Shown here piece after piece: positions 8,392 to 16,920 of a stretch of DNA of 64,000 nt (position 1 is the first letter of the stretch; each line of letters opens with the position of its first letter). Below the pieces are notes generated by a model. That model was given only the letters and a program-made list of their open reading frames with translations, was not told the origin of the DNA and searched no databases. The position numbers and the translations under genes were made by a program. This DNA comes from Roseovarius pelagicus (GTDB lineage: Bacteria; Pseudomonadota; Alphaproteobacteria; Rhodobacterales; Rhodobacteraceae), in the NCBI RefSeq assembly GCF_025639885.1, contig NZ_CP106738.1:1054001-1118000 (forward strand), written 5' to 3'.

Positions 8392-9096
8392 ATGTCCCCA
8401 TCCCGGCTCTTCCCGCTGGCTCTGGTCGCCTGTCTGGTGGCTGGATCGGGTGCGGCAGATAGACTGGGTGACGCGGACAAGGGGGCCATGCTCTTTGCCC
8501 AATGCAAGGGCTGTCATCAGATTGGCGAGGGTGCCACGGACCGCATCGGGCCGCATCTGAACGGCATATTCGGGCGCGCGGCTGCGGCCCATGATGGGTT
8601 CGCCTACTCCAAGTCGATGCAGCGTGCGGGCGTGGACGGCTTGATCTGGACTGCTGAGACACTGGATGCCTATATTGAGAACCCGCGCGCGCTGGTCTCG
8701 AAAACGCGGATGAGCTTTCGCGGTATCCCCGATCCAAGCGATCGCGCCGATCTGCTGGCCTATCTGCGCCGCTATTCCGACGACCCGGCGGACATCCCCG
8801 AGGCAGAGCCGACCGCCCTGCCCACGGATCATGATCTGGACCCTGCGATCCTCGCACTGGAGGGCGACCCGGACTATGGTGCGTATCTGGCGACCGAATG
8901 CCTGACCTGTCACCGCGCCGATGGCAGCGCGAATGGCATCCCGTCAATCACGCTCTGGCCGACAGACGATTTCGTGATCGCCATGCACGCCTACAAGCGT
9001 AAACTACGACCGCACCCCGTCATGCAGATGATGGCCGGTCGGCTATCCGATGAGGAGATCGCGGCACTGGCGGCCTATTTCAAAGACCTTGAATAA
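8392..9096 (+). CDS. soxE: SoxE, dihaem cytochrome c
   Basis: A 234-residue protein with a short signal peptide and two haem motifs, CKGCH at 38-42 and CLTCH at 170-174. The N-terminal half is a c2-type domain (RIGPHLNGIFGRAAA) much like the C-terminal domain of SoxD just upstream. The C-terminal half resembles the small class I domain seen in flavocytochrome c partners. In this position Paracoccus has soxE, and its product is thought to work with the SoxF flavoprotein. It starts 3 bp after soxD. Confidence 0.85.
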   Translation: MSPSRLFPLALVACLVAGSGAADRLGDADKGAMLFAQCKGCHQIGEGATDRIGPHLNGIFGRAAAAHDGFAYSKSMQRAGVDGLIWTAETLDAYIENPRALVSKTRMSFRGIPDPSDRADLLAYLRRYSDDPADIPEAEPTALPTDHDLDPAILALEGDPDYGAYLATECLTCHRADGSANGIPSITLWPTDDFVIAMHAYKRKLRPHPVMQMMAGRLSDEEIAALAAYFKDLE

Positions 9097-9126
9097 CTCA
9101 AGGCATCCAATAAGGGAGGAAAGACC

Positions 9127-10392
9127 ATGACTGTTAACAGACGGACGTTCCTGACCACCAGCGCGGCAGCGGCGGCAACGCTGCATGCGCCAGCATTGTT
9201 GGCCGCGGGCCACGGCAAGCCGCGCGTCGTTGTGATCGGCGGTGGCGCGGGTGGCGCAACGGCGGCGCGCTATATCGCCAAGGATAGCAAGGGCGAGATC
9301 GACGTCACGCTAATCGAGCCATCACGTACCTATTTTACCTGCTTCTTCTCGAACCTCTATCTGGGTGGGTTCAAGGAAATGAGCGATCTGGGCCACACCT
9401 ATGGCACGCTTGCCGCAAGCGGGGTCAACGTGGTGCATGACTGGGCCGTGGACGTCAACGCCGAGGCCAGCAATGTCACCCTCGCGGGGGGCGATGTATT
9501 GCCTTATGACAAGCTGATCCTCAGCCCCGGCATTGATTTCATCGACGACAGTGTGCCGGGCTGGAGCGTTGCCGCGCAAAACGCCATGCCGCACGCCTAC
9601 AAGGCCGGATCGCAGACCGAACTGTTGAAGGCGCAAGTGATGGCCATGCCCGAGGGCGGCCTCTATGCGATGGTCGCACCGCCCAATCCGTTCCGTTGCC
9701 CACCCGGCCCTTATGAGCGGATTTCGATGATCGCGCATACGCTGAAGGCCAGCAATCCCACGGCCAAGATCATCATCGCGGACCCCAAGGCGAAGTTTTC
9801 CAAGATGGCCCTGTTTCAGGAAGGCTGGGCAGATCACTACGCCGGCATGATCGACTGGATCGGGCAGGATTTCGGCGGCGGCAATGTTTCGGTCGATCCC
9901 GATGCGATGACGCTGACCATCGACGGCGAGAAAACCAAGGTCGATGTCTGTAACGTGATCCCGGCGCAGAAGGCCGGCCGGATTGCCGAGATTGCAGGTG
10001 TGACCGATGGCAACTGGGCCCCCGTCAATGCCGCCGACATGAGCAGCAAGGCGAATGCGGATATCTACGTTCTGGGGGACTCCAGCCAGCAGGGCGACAT
10101 GCCCAAATCCGGCTTCTCTGCCAACAGTCAGGCCAAGGTCTGCGCCAATGCGGTGCGCGGCGCGCTGACCGGGTCAAAGGTGTTCCCGGCCAAATTCTCG
10201 AACACATGCTGGTCGCTCATTGACACGAACGATGGGGTCAAGGTCGGCGCAACCTACGAGCCGACAGATGAGAAGATCGCCAAGGTCGACGGTTTCATCA
10301 GCCAGCCCGGAGAGGATGACGCGACCCGCAAGGCCACCTACGAGGAGTCGGTTGGCTGGTACGCCGCAATCACGGCGGATATATTTGGCTAA
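9127..10392 (+). CDS. soxF: SoxF, flavocytochrome c sulfide dehydrogenase flavoprotein
   Basis: A 421-residue FAD protein with a Tat signal (NRRTFLTTSAAAAA). The dinucleotide-binding motif VVVIGGGAGGATAARYI follows the mature start, and RTYFTCFFSNLYLGG carries one of the catalytic cysteines typical of FccB/SoxF. The C-terminal part matches the FAD-dependent sulfide dehydrogenase pattern (VLGDSSQQGDMPKSGFSANSQAKVCA). SoxF is not essential for thiosulfate oxidation in Paracoccus but raises Sox activity. GGGAGGA lies upstream. Confidence 0.92.
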   Translation: MTVNRRTFLTTSAAAAATLHAPALLAAGHGKPRVVVIGGGAGGATAARYIAKDSKGEIDVTLIEPSRTYFTCFFSNLYLGGFKEMSDLGHTYGTLAASGVNVVHDWAVDVNAEASNVTLAGGDVLPYDKLILSPGIDFIDDSVPGWSVAAQNAMPHAYKAGSQTELLKAQVMAMPEGGLYAMVAPPNPFRCPPGPYERISMIAHTLKASNPTAKIIIADPKAKFSKMALFQEGWADHYAGMIDWIGQDFGGGNVSVDPDAMTLTIDGEKTKVDVCNVIPAQKAGRIAEIAGVTDGNWAPVNAADMSSKANADIYVLGDSSQQGDMPKSGFSANSQAKVCANAVRGALTGSKVFPAKFSNTCWSLIDTNDGVKVGATYEPTDEKIAKVDGFISQPGEDDATRKATYEESVGWYAAITADIFG

Positions 10393-10396
10393 ACGT

Positions 10397-10435
10397 TTCG
10401 GGCGCGCGTGTGACATGGATCAATGCGCGCCCGAA
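10397..10435 (+). terminator. Long G/C hairpin after soxF
   Basis: A perfect 11-bp stem, TTCGGGCGCGC and GCGCGCCCGAA, with a 17-base loop, begins 4 bp after the soxF stop codon. There is no T-tract, so it may be an RNA-stability or attenuation hairpin, or a rho-assisted end, rather than a full terminator. The DUF302 gene starts 39 bp beyond it. Confidence 0.5.
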
Positions 10436-10474
10436 CCCGATATGGAATATGGGCACGAACAAGGAGAAGCTGCC

Positions 10475-10906
10475 ATGAAATCCCTATTGCTTGCGGCGAC
10501 GCTTGCCCTGACGACCCTGCCCGCCAGCGCGGATGATCAGGCCGTGACCTACCCCTATTCCGGCAGTTTCGATGATGCGGCCTTTGTTGTGGAAAGCGCG
10601 ATCATCGGGCGCGGGCTGGTGATTGACTATGTCAGCCACACCGGCGAAATGCTGGCGCGTACTGCCGCCGACGTGGGCAGCGATACGGTGCTGTTCAAAG
10701 AGGCGGATGTGTTCCTCTTTTGCTCGGCACAACTGTCTCGCAAGGTGATGGAAGCGGACCCCATGAATATCGCCCATTGTCCCTACGGCATCTTTGTCGC
10801 CGAACGCGAGGGCGAGGTGATGATCGGCTATCGCACCTATCCTGACGGGCCGATGAAAGAGGTGCAGGCGCTGCTGGACGAGATCGTGCAGGACGCGCTG
10901 GACTGA
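10475..10906 (+). CDS. DUF302-family periplasmic protein
   Basis: A 143-residue protein with a clear signal peptide (MKSLLLAATLALTTLPASA). The body resembles DUF302 (DDAAFVVESAIIGRGLVIDYVSHTGEML, then FCSAQLSRKVMEADPMNIAHCPYGIFV). Such small secreted proteins often sit beside sulfur-oxidation and respiratory genes; their function is not established. Two cysteines (in FCSAQ and AHCPY) could bind something but I see no CXXCH. AAGGAG precedes the chosen start at 10475. Confidence 0.75.
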   Translation: MKSLLLAATLALTTLPASADDQAVTYPYSGSFDDAAFVVESAIIGRGLVIDYVSHTGEMLARTAADVGSDTVLFKEADVFLFCSAQLSRKVMEADPMNIAHCPYGIFVAEREGEVMIGYRTYPDGPMKEVQALLDEIVQDALD

Positions 10907-10995
10907 TGGAGCGCCTCGCGTTCCGCGCAGGCTTTCGCGTGGACAGTTGACACGTTGCAGAGCGTTCTGGAGCAGTTCGGAACGATGGAGGCACG

Positions 10996-12060
10996 ATGAT
11001 CGAGGCTCTGCTTGATCGCTATGGTGACGGCACGGTGCTGGCGTTCGCCGGGGTGTTGACGGGCCTCGTCTTTGGCGCAGCCGCGCAGCATTCCCGGTTC
11101 TGTCTGCGCGCTGCCACGGTGGAGGTGACAGATGGCGTGCTGGGGCCGCGACTGGCGATCTGGTTGATCGCGTTCAGCGCTGCGGTCCTAAGCGTACAGG
11201 CGTTCGTGGCGGCGGGATGGTTCGACCCGTCGCAGTCACGCCAACTCGCCACGACAGGCAGCTTGTCGGGTGCGATCATCGGTGGGGGCATGTTCGGCTG
11301 CGGTATGATCCTCGCACGCGGTTGTGCCAGTCGTCTGTTGGTCTTGTCGGCCACCGGAAACCTGCGGGCATTGCTGACCGGGCTGGTGCTGACCATCGTG
11401 GCACAGATGTCGTTGCGGGGCGCGCTGTCGCCCTTGCGCGAAACGCTGGCAAATCTCTGGACAATAGACGGTGGCAGCACACGCGACCTGCTGAGCCATC
11501 TTCGTCTGACATCTGGTGCCGCGGCAGTACTTTCGGCTGTGGCGCTGGGTGTTTCTCTGTGGTTGGGGCGGCGACACACGGTGCAGGCCAGCCACACCAT
11601 CGCGGCCGTTATCGTCGGCGGCGCGATCGGACTGGGCTGGCTGCTGACCTATGCGATCGCCGAGACATCGTTCGGCGTCGTGCCGATATCCTCGGTTACA
11701 TTCACCGGCCCGTCGGCGGATACGTTGATGGGGTTGGTGAACAACCGCGCATTGCCGCTCAGCTTTGGGATCGGGCTGGTGCCGGGGGTGTTTGTCGGTG
11801 CGGCGCTGATGGCGCTGGCGACCCGCGAGGCGCGCATTGAGCGGTTCGGCCCGAAAACCCCGATGGAGCGGTATCTGATCGGGGCCGTATTGATGGGGTT
11901 CGGCAGCATGTTGGCCGGGGGCTGCGCCGTGGGCGCAGGTATGTCCGGCGGCGCGGTCTTTGCCGTAACCGCATGGATCGCCGTCACTTGCATGTGGCTC
12001 GGCGCGATGGCGACCCACCGCGCCACCCGGATTGCAGGGATCACTCGGCCGGTTGCATAA
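10996..12060 (+). CDS. YeeE/YedE-family (SoxT/TsuA-like) sulfur-compound transporter
   Basis: A 354-residue membrane protein with many hydrophobic helices. The family's conserved segments are present: QHSRFCLRAA (Cys36), GCGMILARGCASRL (Cys102, Cys110) and GGCAVGAGMSGG (Cys310). YeeE/YedE (TsuA) proteins import thiosulfate through membrane cysteines, and members in sox clusters have been called SoxT. Here it would bring a sulfur compound or signal into the cell. Its last 20 bp overlap the 3' end of an opposing paralogue. Confidence 0.8.
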   Translation: MIEALLDRYGDGTVLAFAGVLTGLVFGAAAQHSRFCLRAATVEVTDGVLGPRLAIWLIAFSAAVLSVQAFVAAGWFDPSQSRQLATTGSLSGAIIGGGMFGCGMILARGCASRLLVLSATGNLRALLTGLVLTIVAQMSLRGALSPLRETLANLWTIDGGSTRDLLSHLRLTSGAAAVLSAVALGVSLWLGRRHTVQASHTIAAVIVGGAIGLGWLLTYAIAETSFGVVPISSVTFTGPSADTLMGLVNNRALPLSFGIGLVPGVFVGAALMALATREARIERFGPKTPMERYLIGAVLMGFGSMLAGGCAVGAGMSGGAVFAVTAWIAVTCMWLGAMATHRATRIAGITRPVA

Positions 12061-13084
12061 GCGGTGCACGCCCTAGCACGCGGTCGGCCAAGAGCGCGCC
12101 CACGCCGATTGATACCAATGCTGCAATCGCCGCAATGCTCAGCATCGACACGCCCGAGAGCCCCGCACCGACCGTACAGCCGCCCGCAAGCACACCGCCA
12201 AAGCCCATCAGCGCACCGCCTGCGACATAGCGCAACGTCTGCGGCGCATCCTCAAAGCTGGCAAAGCTCAGCTCGCGCCGCAACAGTGCGGAGAGGAACG
12301 CACCACCGAAGACGCCGGCAACCATGCCCACCCCAAAGCCTGCGGGGATCGAGGACGAGGCAACCGTCCAAAACAGGCTGTCGGCCCAAGTCGATGTGAA
12401 GGCCAGCGATTGCACCGGCAGTGGATCGAACTCATCCATCAGCAACCAACCGGTCGCGACCCAGCCAAAAGCCACCAACAGACCGATCACCACTGCCATC
12501 GCCACATGCAAGGGGCGCGGCCGCAGCACAGTAATCGCGGCAACAAGGCCCGCGATGGCCAGCGCCGCCCATGTCAGCAATCCGCCCGGCAGCTCTGCCA
12601 GCGACGCGATGCCGGTTTCCGTGGTGACCGAGCCCAACGCCACACGCAACGGAGCAAAGACCCCTTTGAGCGTCGCATGCGCGACCACAGCAAAGACCAA
12701 AAGCACCGTCAGCGCGCGCAGATTGCCCGTGCCGCCCAGCACGGTCAGGCGGCTGACACAACCGCGCGTCAGAACCATCCCTATACCGAAGGCCAAACCG
12801 CCGATCACGATGGCCAGCAGCGGCAAATCTGTTGTCATCAGACGGTGATCAGACAGATCAATCCAACCCAGCCAAATGGCGGCACTGGTTGCCGCAATCG
12901 CCGTGGCCAGCGCAGTCAACCAAGTGCCCAACGCAGGCGCGCGATCCGGCCCAGCCACCAGCCCACGGCGCAGGCAGAACCGGCTGATCTGTGCGGCGAT
13001 GCCGAACAACAGCCCCAAGCCCAGCCCGAGATAGAGATGCGCAGCCTGAACATCGAATGGCAGGTCATATAGATCGAATAGCAT
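12041..13084 (-). CDS. YeeE/YedE-family (SoxT-like) transporter, second copy
   Basis: A 347-residue membrane protein, clearly paralogous to the convergent neighbour. It has QISRFCLRRG (Cys37), GMVLTRGCVSRLTVL (Cys109) and GGCTVGAGLSG near the C-terminus. It lacks the extra cysteine of the GCGM segment of its paralogue (FGIGM instead), which may mean different substrates. It is the last gene of a leftward run with the two metallo-beta-lactamase-fold genes, 192 bp after them. The two transporter genes share 20 bp at their 3' ends. Confidence 0.8.
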   Translation of the reverse strand: MLFDLYDLPFDVQAAHLYLGLGLGLLFGIAAQISRFCLRRGLVAGPDRAPALGTWLTALATAIAATSAAIWLGWIDLSDHRLMTTDLPLLAIVIGGLAFGIGMVLTRGCVSRLTVLGGTGNLRALTVLLVFAVVAHATLKGVFAPLRVALGSVTTETGIASLAELPGGLLTWAALAIAGLVAAITVLRPRPLHVAMAVVIGLLVAFGWVATGWLLMDEFDPLPVQSLAFTSTWADSLFWTVASSSIPAGFGVGMVAGVFGGAFLSALLRRELSFASFEDAPQTLRYVAGGALMGFGGVLAGGCTVGAGLSGVSMLSIAAIAALVSIGVGALLADRVLGRAPLMQPAE

Positions 13085-13276
13085 GACGGAATCGCCTCCG
13101 CGAAATAAGACAGTTCTGCCTTAAATCGGACTCCACGTCGCAGGGTCAAGGGGCGCGGATCGGGATGAAATTCCTAGATGATTGCACAATCCGGAACAAC
13201 AACCCAAATAGAACCAAGGGTGCGTACGATCAGATCAACATCGTTCCAAAAATCTGAACGATCATCCTATTTGGCG

Positions 13277-14221
13277 CTATTCCCATTCCATCTGTTCATA
13301 AACGCGCCCGGCATTCTTGGTCGCAAGCTCTTCGAACGTATCGAGATGCGCATATGGTGACTGATCGACATAATATGCCTCGGCCAGATCACCGCCATTG
13401 TCGATATGTTCGCCGATCTTGGTCCGCAGATAGACCAGATAATCACGGGTGTAGCGACGGACCTGCGCCATGTTGGTCGGATGGCCGTGGCCGGGGATGA
13501 CATAGGTGGCGTCCAACGGCTCGAACTCGGCCTCCCACGTTTCCAGCCAGTCGGCAGTCAGCGTGTCGGGAAAGATCGGCAGCATCCGTTCGTGGAACGC
13601 CATGTCGCCAGCGATCACAAGGCTCTGCTCGGGCAGCCAGATGACAATATCGCCGGGGCTGTGTGCTGGCCCCAGATACCGTGCCTCGATGTGGAAATCG
13701 CCCATATCGACGATGTATTCATCCTGAAACGTCTCGGTCGGCTCAACGATTTCGGTACCCGCCGCCTGATCGCGGTTGTAGCGCTTCATTCCTTCCAGGA
13801 TCGTTCCGCCATATTCCGCAATCTCGTGTGCGGCGTCTTCGTGCATGACGACGGGCACGCCCTGTTCCACCCAGTAGCCGTTGCCGAGCATTGCATGCCC
13901 CTGCCCGTTCTCGTTAAAGACCAGCTTGACAGGTTGATCCGTCACCGCGCGAATTTCGTCATGCAGCGCCTTTGCAAGCCCATAAGCAGCCCCGCCGTTG
14001 ATCACCACGACGCCATCACCAGTGATGATAAAGCTGAGGTTGTTGTTATGACCTGCATTCTCATAGGTCGGCGGGGCGCTGGCACCGATAGCGGAGAAAA
14101 CGCCGGGGATTACCTCGACCGGTTTATCGTAGAGCAGTGAAGCAGGGTATTTGTCGGCAATGTCTTCGCTCGCCGTCGCCATGCCCGCGGCAAGCATCAA
14201 AATCGCAATCCAACGCATCAC
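13277..14221 (-). CDS. Metallo-beta-lactamase-fold periplasmic protein (SoxH-like)
   Basis: A 314-residue protein with a signal peptide (MMRWIAILMLAAGMATA). The fold is that of MBL hydrolases (VVVINGG, YLGPAHSPGDIVIWLPEQSLVIAGD, VIPGHGHP). The usual first motif HxHxDH is replaced by NENGQGH, so part of the di-zinc site is missing or rearranged, while later ligand positions (AHSPGD, GHGHP) remain. Paracoccus sox clusters end with comparable predicted hydrolases, SoxG/SoxH. It overlaps the upstream MBL gene by 4 bp (ATGA). The substrate is unknown. Confidence 0.75.
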   Translation of the reverse strand: MMRWIAILMLAAGMATASEDIADKYPASLLYDKPVEVIPGVFSAIGASAPPTYENAGHNNNLSFIITGDGVVVINGGAAYGLAKALHDEIRAVTDQPVKLVFNENGQGHAMLGNGYWVEQGVPVVMHEDAAHEIAEYGGTILEGMKRYNRDQAAGTEIVEPTETFQDEYIVDMGDFHIEARYLGPAHSPGDIVIWLPEQSLVIAGDMAFHERMLPIFPDTLTADWLETWEAEFEPLDATYVIPGHGHPTNMAQVRRYTRDYLVYLRTKIGEHIDNGGDLAEAYYVDQSPYAHLDTFEELATKNAGRVYEQMEWE

Positions 14222-15132
14222 ATATCCTCCGTTACAAACCGATAGGCGCTGCCATCGCGTTCAACCCGTCCCAGCCCACCGCCGGGCAGGTGAAAGCCGA
14301 GAAGCGTGATCTGATCCTGTACCAATCTGTCCAATAGCCGTGACCGGGTTTGGGCGCCCAGCGCGGTATCCTGATCGGCGCCGTGGGGCCAACCGGGGCG
14401 GGCAAAGGCAACATGATGGTTCCCGATCGCATCGCCGCCGATCAGCATCGACTCGGTACCGGAGCGCAGCTCGAACGACATATGCCCCGGCGTATGCCCA
14501 TAGCTGGCCACGGCAGCCACGCCGGGTAGGATTTCTTCACCGTCACGAAATAGGTGAATGCGCTCTTCGATGGCGTCCAGACGTCGTGCAGCGCCAACTG
14601 CAAAGGCCGCGCGCGCCGGGTCGATCGCGTCAACTGTCGCGGGATCGCGCCAATAGTCCCATTCAATCGTCCCCATCATATAGGTCGCGTCGGGGAACAT
14701 GACGTCATCAAATTCGTCGAGCACCCCCCACAGGTGATCGGGATGGCAATGGGTAAAGACAACATGGGTGATCTCTTCGGGCGCGACACCGACAGCGTCG
14801 AGGCTGTCGGATAGTGCGCCTGCGCTCGGCATGAAGCCCGCACCAGCCCCGGCGTCAAAGAGAACGGTGCGGTCATCATCCCGCAGAAGCGTGACATTGC
14901 AGGGCGGCTGCAATTCATCAGGCGAGATATCATAGCGTGACAGAACAGCGCGCAATTCATCCTGTGGCAGACCATCGAAGGCAAACTCACCCGGCAGCAC
15001 CAGATGTCCGTCGCTAAGCGAGGTTAGTCGCATCGCGCCAATGTTGTGACGCGTCGCGGCCATGGTGCGACCTGCCAGCCCGATGACTGCGGCAGAACCC
15101 AGCCCGGCGATCATATGTCGGCGCGTGATCAT
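14218..15132 (-). CDS. Metallo-beta-lactamase-fold hydrolase with Tat signal
   Basis: A 304-residue protein beginning MITRRHMIAGLGSAAVIG, a twin-arginine-like signal. Unlike its partner it keeps the full metal motif THCHPDH (VVFTHCHPDHLWGVL) plus YGHTPGHMSF and GDAIGNHH. It is therefore a probable active metal-dependent hydrolase of the periplasm. The start at 15132 has GGAGG 5 bases upstream; an upstream ATG at 15150 has none. A palindrome of the sox operator type ends 14 bp before the start, which ties this gene pair to sox regulation. Confidence 0.8.
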   Translation of the reverse strand: MITRRHMIAGLGSAAVIGLAGRTMAATRHNIGAMRLTSLSDGHLVLPGEFAFDGLPQDELRAVLSRYDISPDELQPPCNVTLLRDDDRTVLFDAGAGAGFMPSAGALSDSLDAVGVAPEEITHVVFTHCHPDHLWGVLDEFDDVMFPDATYMMGTIEWDYWRDPATVDAIDPARAAFAVGAARRLDAIEERIHLFRDGEEILPGVAAVASYGHTPGHMSFELRSGTESMLIGGDAIGNHHVAFARPGWPHGADQDTALGAQTRSRLLDRLVQDQITLLGFHLPGGGLGRVERDGSAYRFVTEDM

Positions 15133-15146
15133 GGCAACCTCCAATC

Positions 15147-15166
15147 TCATTCAATAACGTGAATAT
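15147..15166. promoter_or_regulatory. Candidate SoxR operator before the metallo-beta-lactamase pair
   Basis: Read on the bottom strand this is ATATTCACGTTATTGAATGA, which matches 15 of 20 bases of the soxS-soxV site in the same register and contains ATTC-N8-GAAT exactly. A -10-like TATATT on the bottom strand (15162-15167) overlaps it. The match is strong for an operator found only by eye; binding by SoxR is inferred. Confidence 0.55.
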
Positions 15167-15285
15167 ATTGCGGTTCGCGCGGCCTGTTTGGCAAGCCATT
15201 TTTGCCCGAATGTTGCCAACGCAATGAGCATGACCTGTCGGAACGCGCCACAGGCGCGTACAGGGTCATTCTGCGTTCACGCAGA

Positions 15286-15338
15286 CCGGGGGTTTCACCC
15301 CCGGACCCCCGAGGATACTTTCTGCAAGAAGAAGCAGG
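15286..15338. repeat. Short intergenic repeat of Rhodobacterales type
   Basis: Hairpin CCGGGGG-TTTCA-CCCCCGG followed by ACCCCCGAGGATACTTTCTG and then CAAGAAGAAGCAGG. From memory, near-identical hairpin plus 'CCCCGAGGATA-TTT...AAGAAGAA' units are scattered through intergenic regions of Roseobacter-group genomes. Here it sits 20 bp beyond the stop of the leftward DUF6638-like gene, where it could also end transcription. Confidence 0.55.
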
Positions 15339-15358
15339 CTGATCGGGTTCGAATTGCT

Positions 15359-16684
15359 CTAGCCCCACGGGCCTTTGACTCTGGGCGTCGCACGAACCGG
15401 TTCGGGTTCAGCCATTTCGGGTTCGTGGCCGAAGAGCGCCTGCCGCGCGCCTGCCTTGTCAATCTGATATTCGCGCGTGAGAAATTCGACCACGTAGGCT
15501 TTTTTCGCTTCGGGCCAATTTTGGTAGAGGTGATAAAAGAGCGGTTTGTGGCAGATGAACAGCTGGCGGATATCCTTTGGCGACAATTCGGATAGGAGCA
15601 TGTTGATCAGGTCTGCATCCGCGTGATCGGCGGCACGCAGGGTATAGAAATAGGCCGGGTGGTCGGATGTGATGCGCGGCCAGAGACCGTCGTTTTCGAC
15701 CCAATTGACCAGCGATGCGAGCGCATGGAATTCCTCGGGCAGAACGCTTGCGTGGCGGCTGGCCAGTCGCCGCATGTCGACCCGCCCCCGTCCGGCCAGC
15801 GGAATTCCTTCTCCGGCCAACGCATCGACCAGAATGAAATCCATCTTTTGCCGCAGGATCGCGCCTGCATTCACGCCGCGCGCCTTGACCACCGGTTGCA
15901 CCAGATCATTGTACTCCAAGAACTTTGCGATCCGGTTTCGGTCAGTCAGATCAAAAACATACTTGATTGGCAAATCGCCCAAGCCGTCCTTGTCGCCACT
16001 GGTGATCAGCGCGGGATGATCCATTTGCTGAAAAAGGTAGAGGCCGCCAAAATGGGCCGTCCAGAAATTGCGCTGCTCAAAGCTCATTTCCTTGAGCTGC
16101 ACCGGATTGCGCACCACATCGCCAGTCTGGCCCGCAAGTTCTATCATCTCGGCGATCAGCACGTCGTCAAACCATGCGTCTTCTTCGGATAGAAATTGGT
16201 CCGTCTTGGCCTTCAGCTTTTCGGCTTGTTGGACTGCGCCGCCGGTTGTGTCCGCCTCGACCCGCACGCGGCGCAGATCGAACAGGCGCTCAGGTGAGGA
16301 CATATCAAAGACCGAATTGACCAGCTCTCCGGCCACCGCGTCACGTGCCGTGAGGGCAAAGAGCGCCGCCTCGTTTTCCTCGATGAACTGGCGCAGGATC
16401 CCGCGCGATGTCGAGAATTTGGCCCCCAGCAACGGCGCTGTCTTTTGCTGGGTGCTGAGCAGAATGAACTGACGGTTCACACCCGCATGATTTAGGTAGA
16501 GGTAATCGCCCAACTCGTGGCCGATTTCCGGAGAGTAACCGGAGATGTCGATATAGAAATCGGGCAGTTTGGTGGTTTTTCCGGTCAGATGCTCCAGCGC
16601 GCGGTTGTAACGCTCTACCAGAGCCGGAGAGGAGACGTGGATCAGGTTGCCAAACATGAGGCCGGATTCGACGAGGCGTTTCAT
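15359..16684 (-). CDS. Conserved protein of unknown function (DUF6638-like)
   Basis: A 441-residue soluble protein with no signal peptide or membrane segment. It begins MKRLVESGLMFGNLIHVSSP and contains KFSTSRGILRQFIEENE and EMSFEQRNFWTAHFGGLYLFQ. I recall this as a conserved Rhodobacterales family (DUF6638); no activity is known to me and I see no catalytic motif. The start at 16684 has GGAGGA upstream, whereas the longer frame to 16753 has no such site. It stands alone between the sox and nar loci, reading left. Confidence 0.65.
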   Translation of the reverse strand: MKRLVESGLMFGNLIHVSSPALVERYNRALEHLTGKTTKLPDFYIDISGYSPEIGHELGDYLYLNHAGVNRQFILLSTQQKTAPLLGAKFSTSRGILRQFIEENEAALFALTARDAVAGELVNSVFDMSSPERLFDLRRVRVEADTTGGAVQQAEKLKAKTDQFLSEEDAWFDDVLIAEMIELAGQTGDVVRNPVQLKEMSFEQRNFWTAHFGGLYLFQQMDHPALITSGDKDGLGDLPIKYVFDLTDRNRIAKFLEYNDLVQPVVKARGVNAGAILRQKMDFILVDALAGEGIPLAGRGRVDMRRLASRHASVLPEEFHALASLVNWVENDGLWPRITSDHPAYFYTLRAADHADADLINMLLSELSPKDIRQLFICHKPLFYHLYQNWPEAKKAYVVEFLTREYQIDKAGARQALFGHEPEMAEPEPVRATPRVKGPWG

Positions 16685-16920
16685 CGGGGCAATTCCTCCA
16701 AATCGGTTGAGGACATACGAAGACGGTGGTGCGGCTGTACTCCCGTCGGGCACCGCGAGTCTAACACCTATTCAACGTTGTAAGCGGTTTGAGGCTGCTC
16801 TGCACCTTGGATTAATCACAATGCGTGTCAGTGGTCGGTCCCCGAGACAAATCCAGCTCGTTCTGTAGGCACGCGACGGGCCGATCGTCCCCGTCCGACC
16901 TTTGCCGATGACCAGCGGCA

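Noticed and set aside
13170..13195. AAATTCCTAGATGATTG as a further sox operator
   Set aside because: It has ATTC and ATTG but the wrong spacing and no symmetry; it does not fit ATTC-N8-GAAT.
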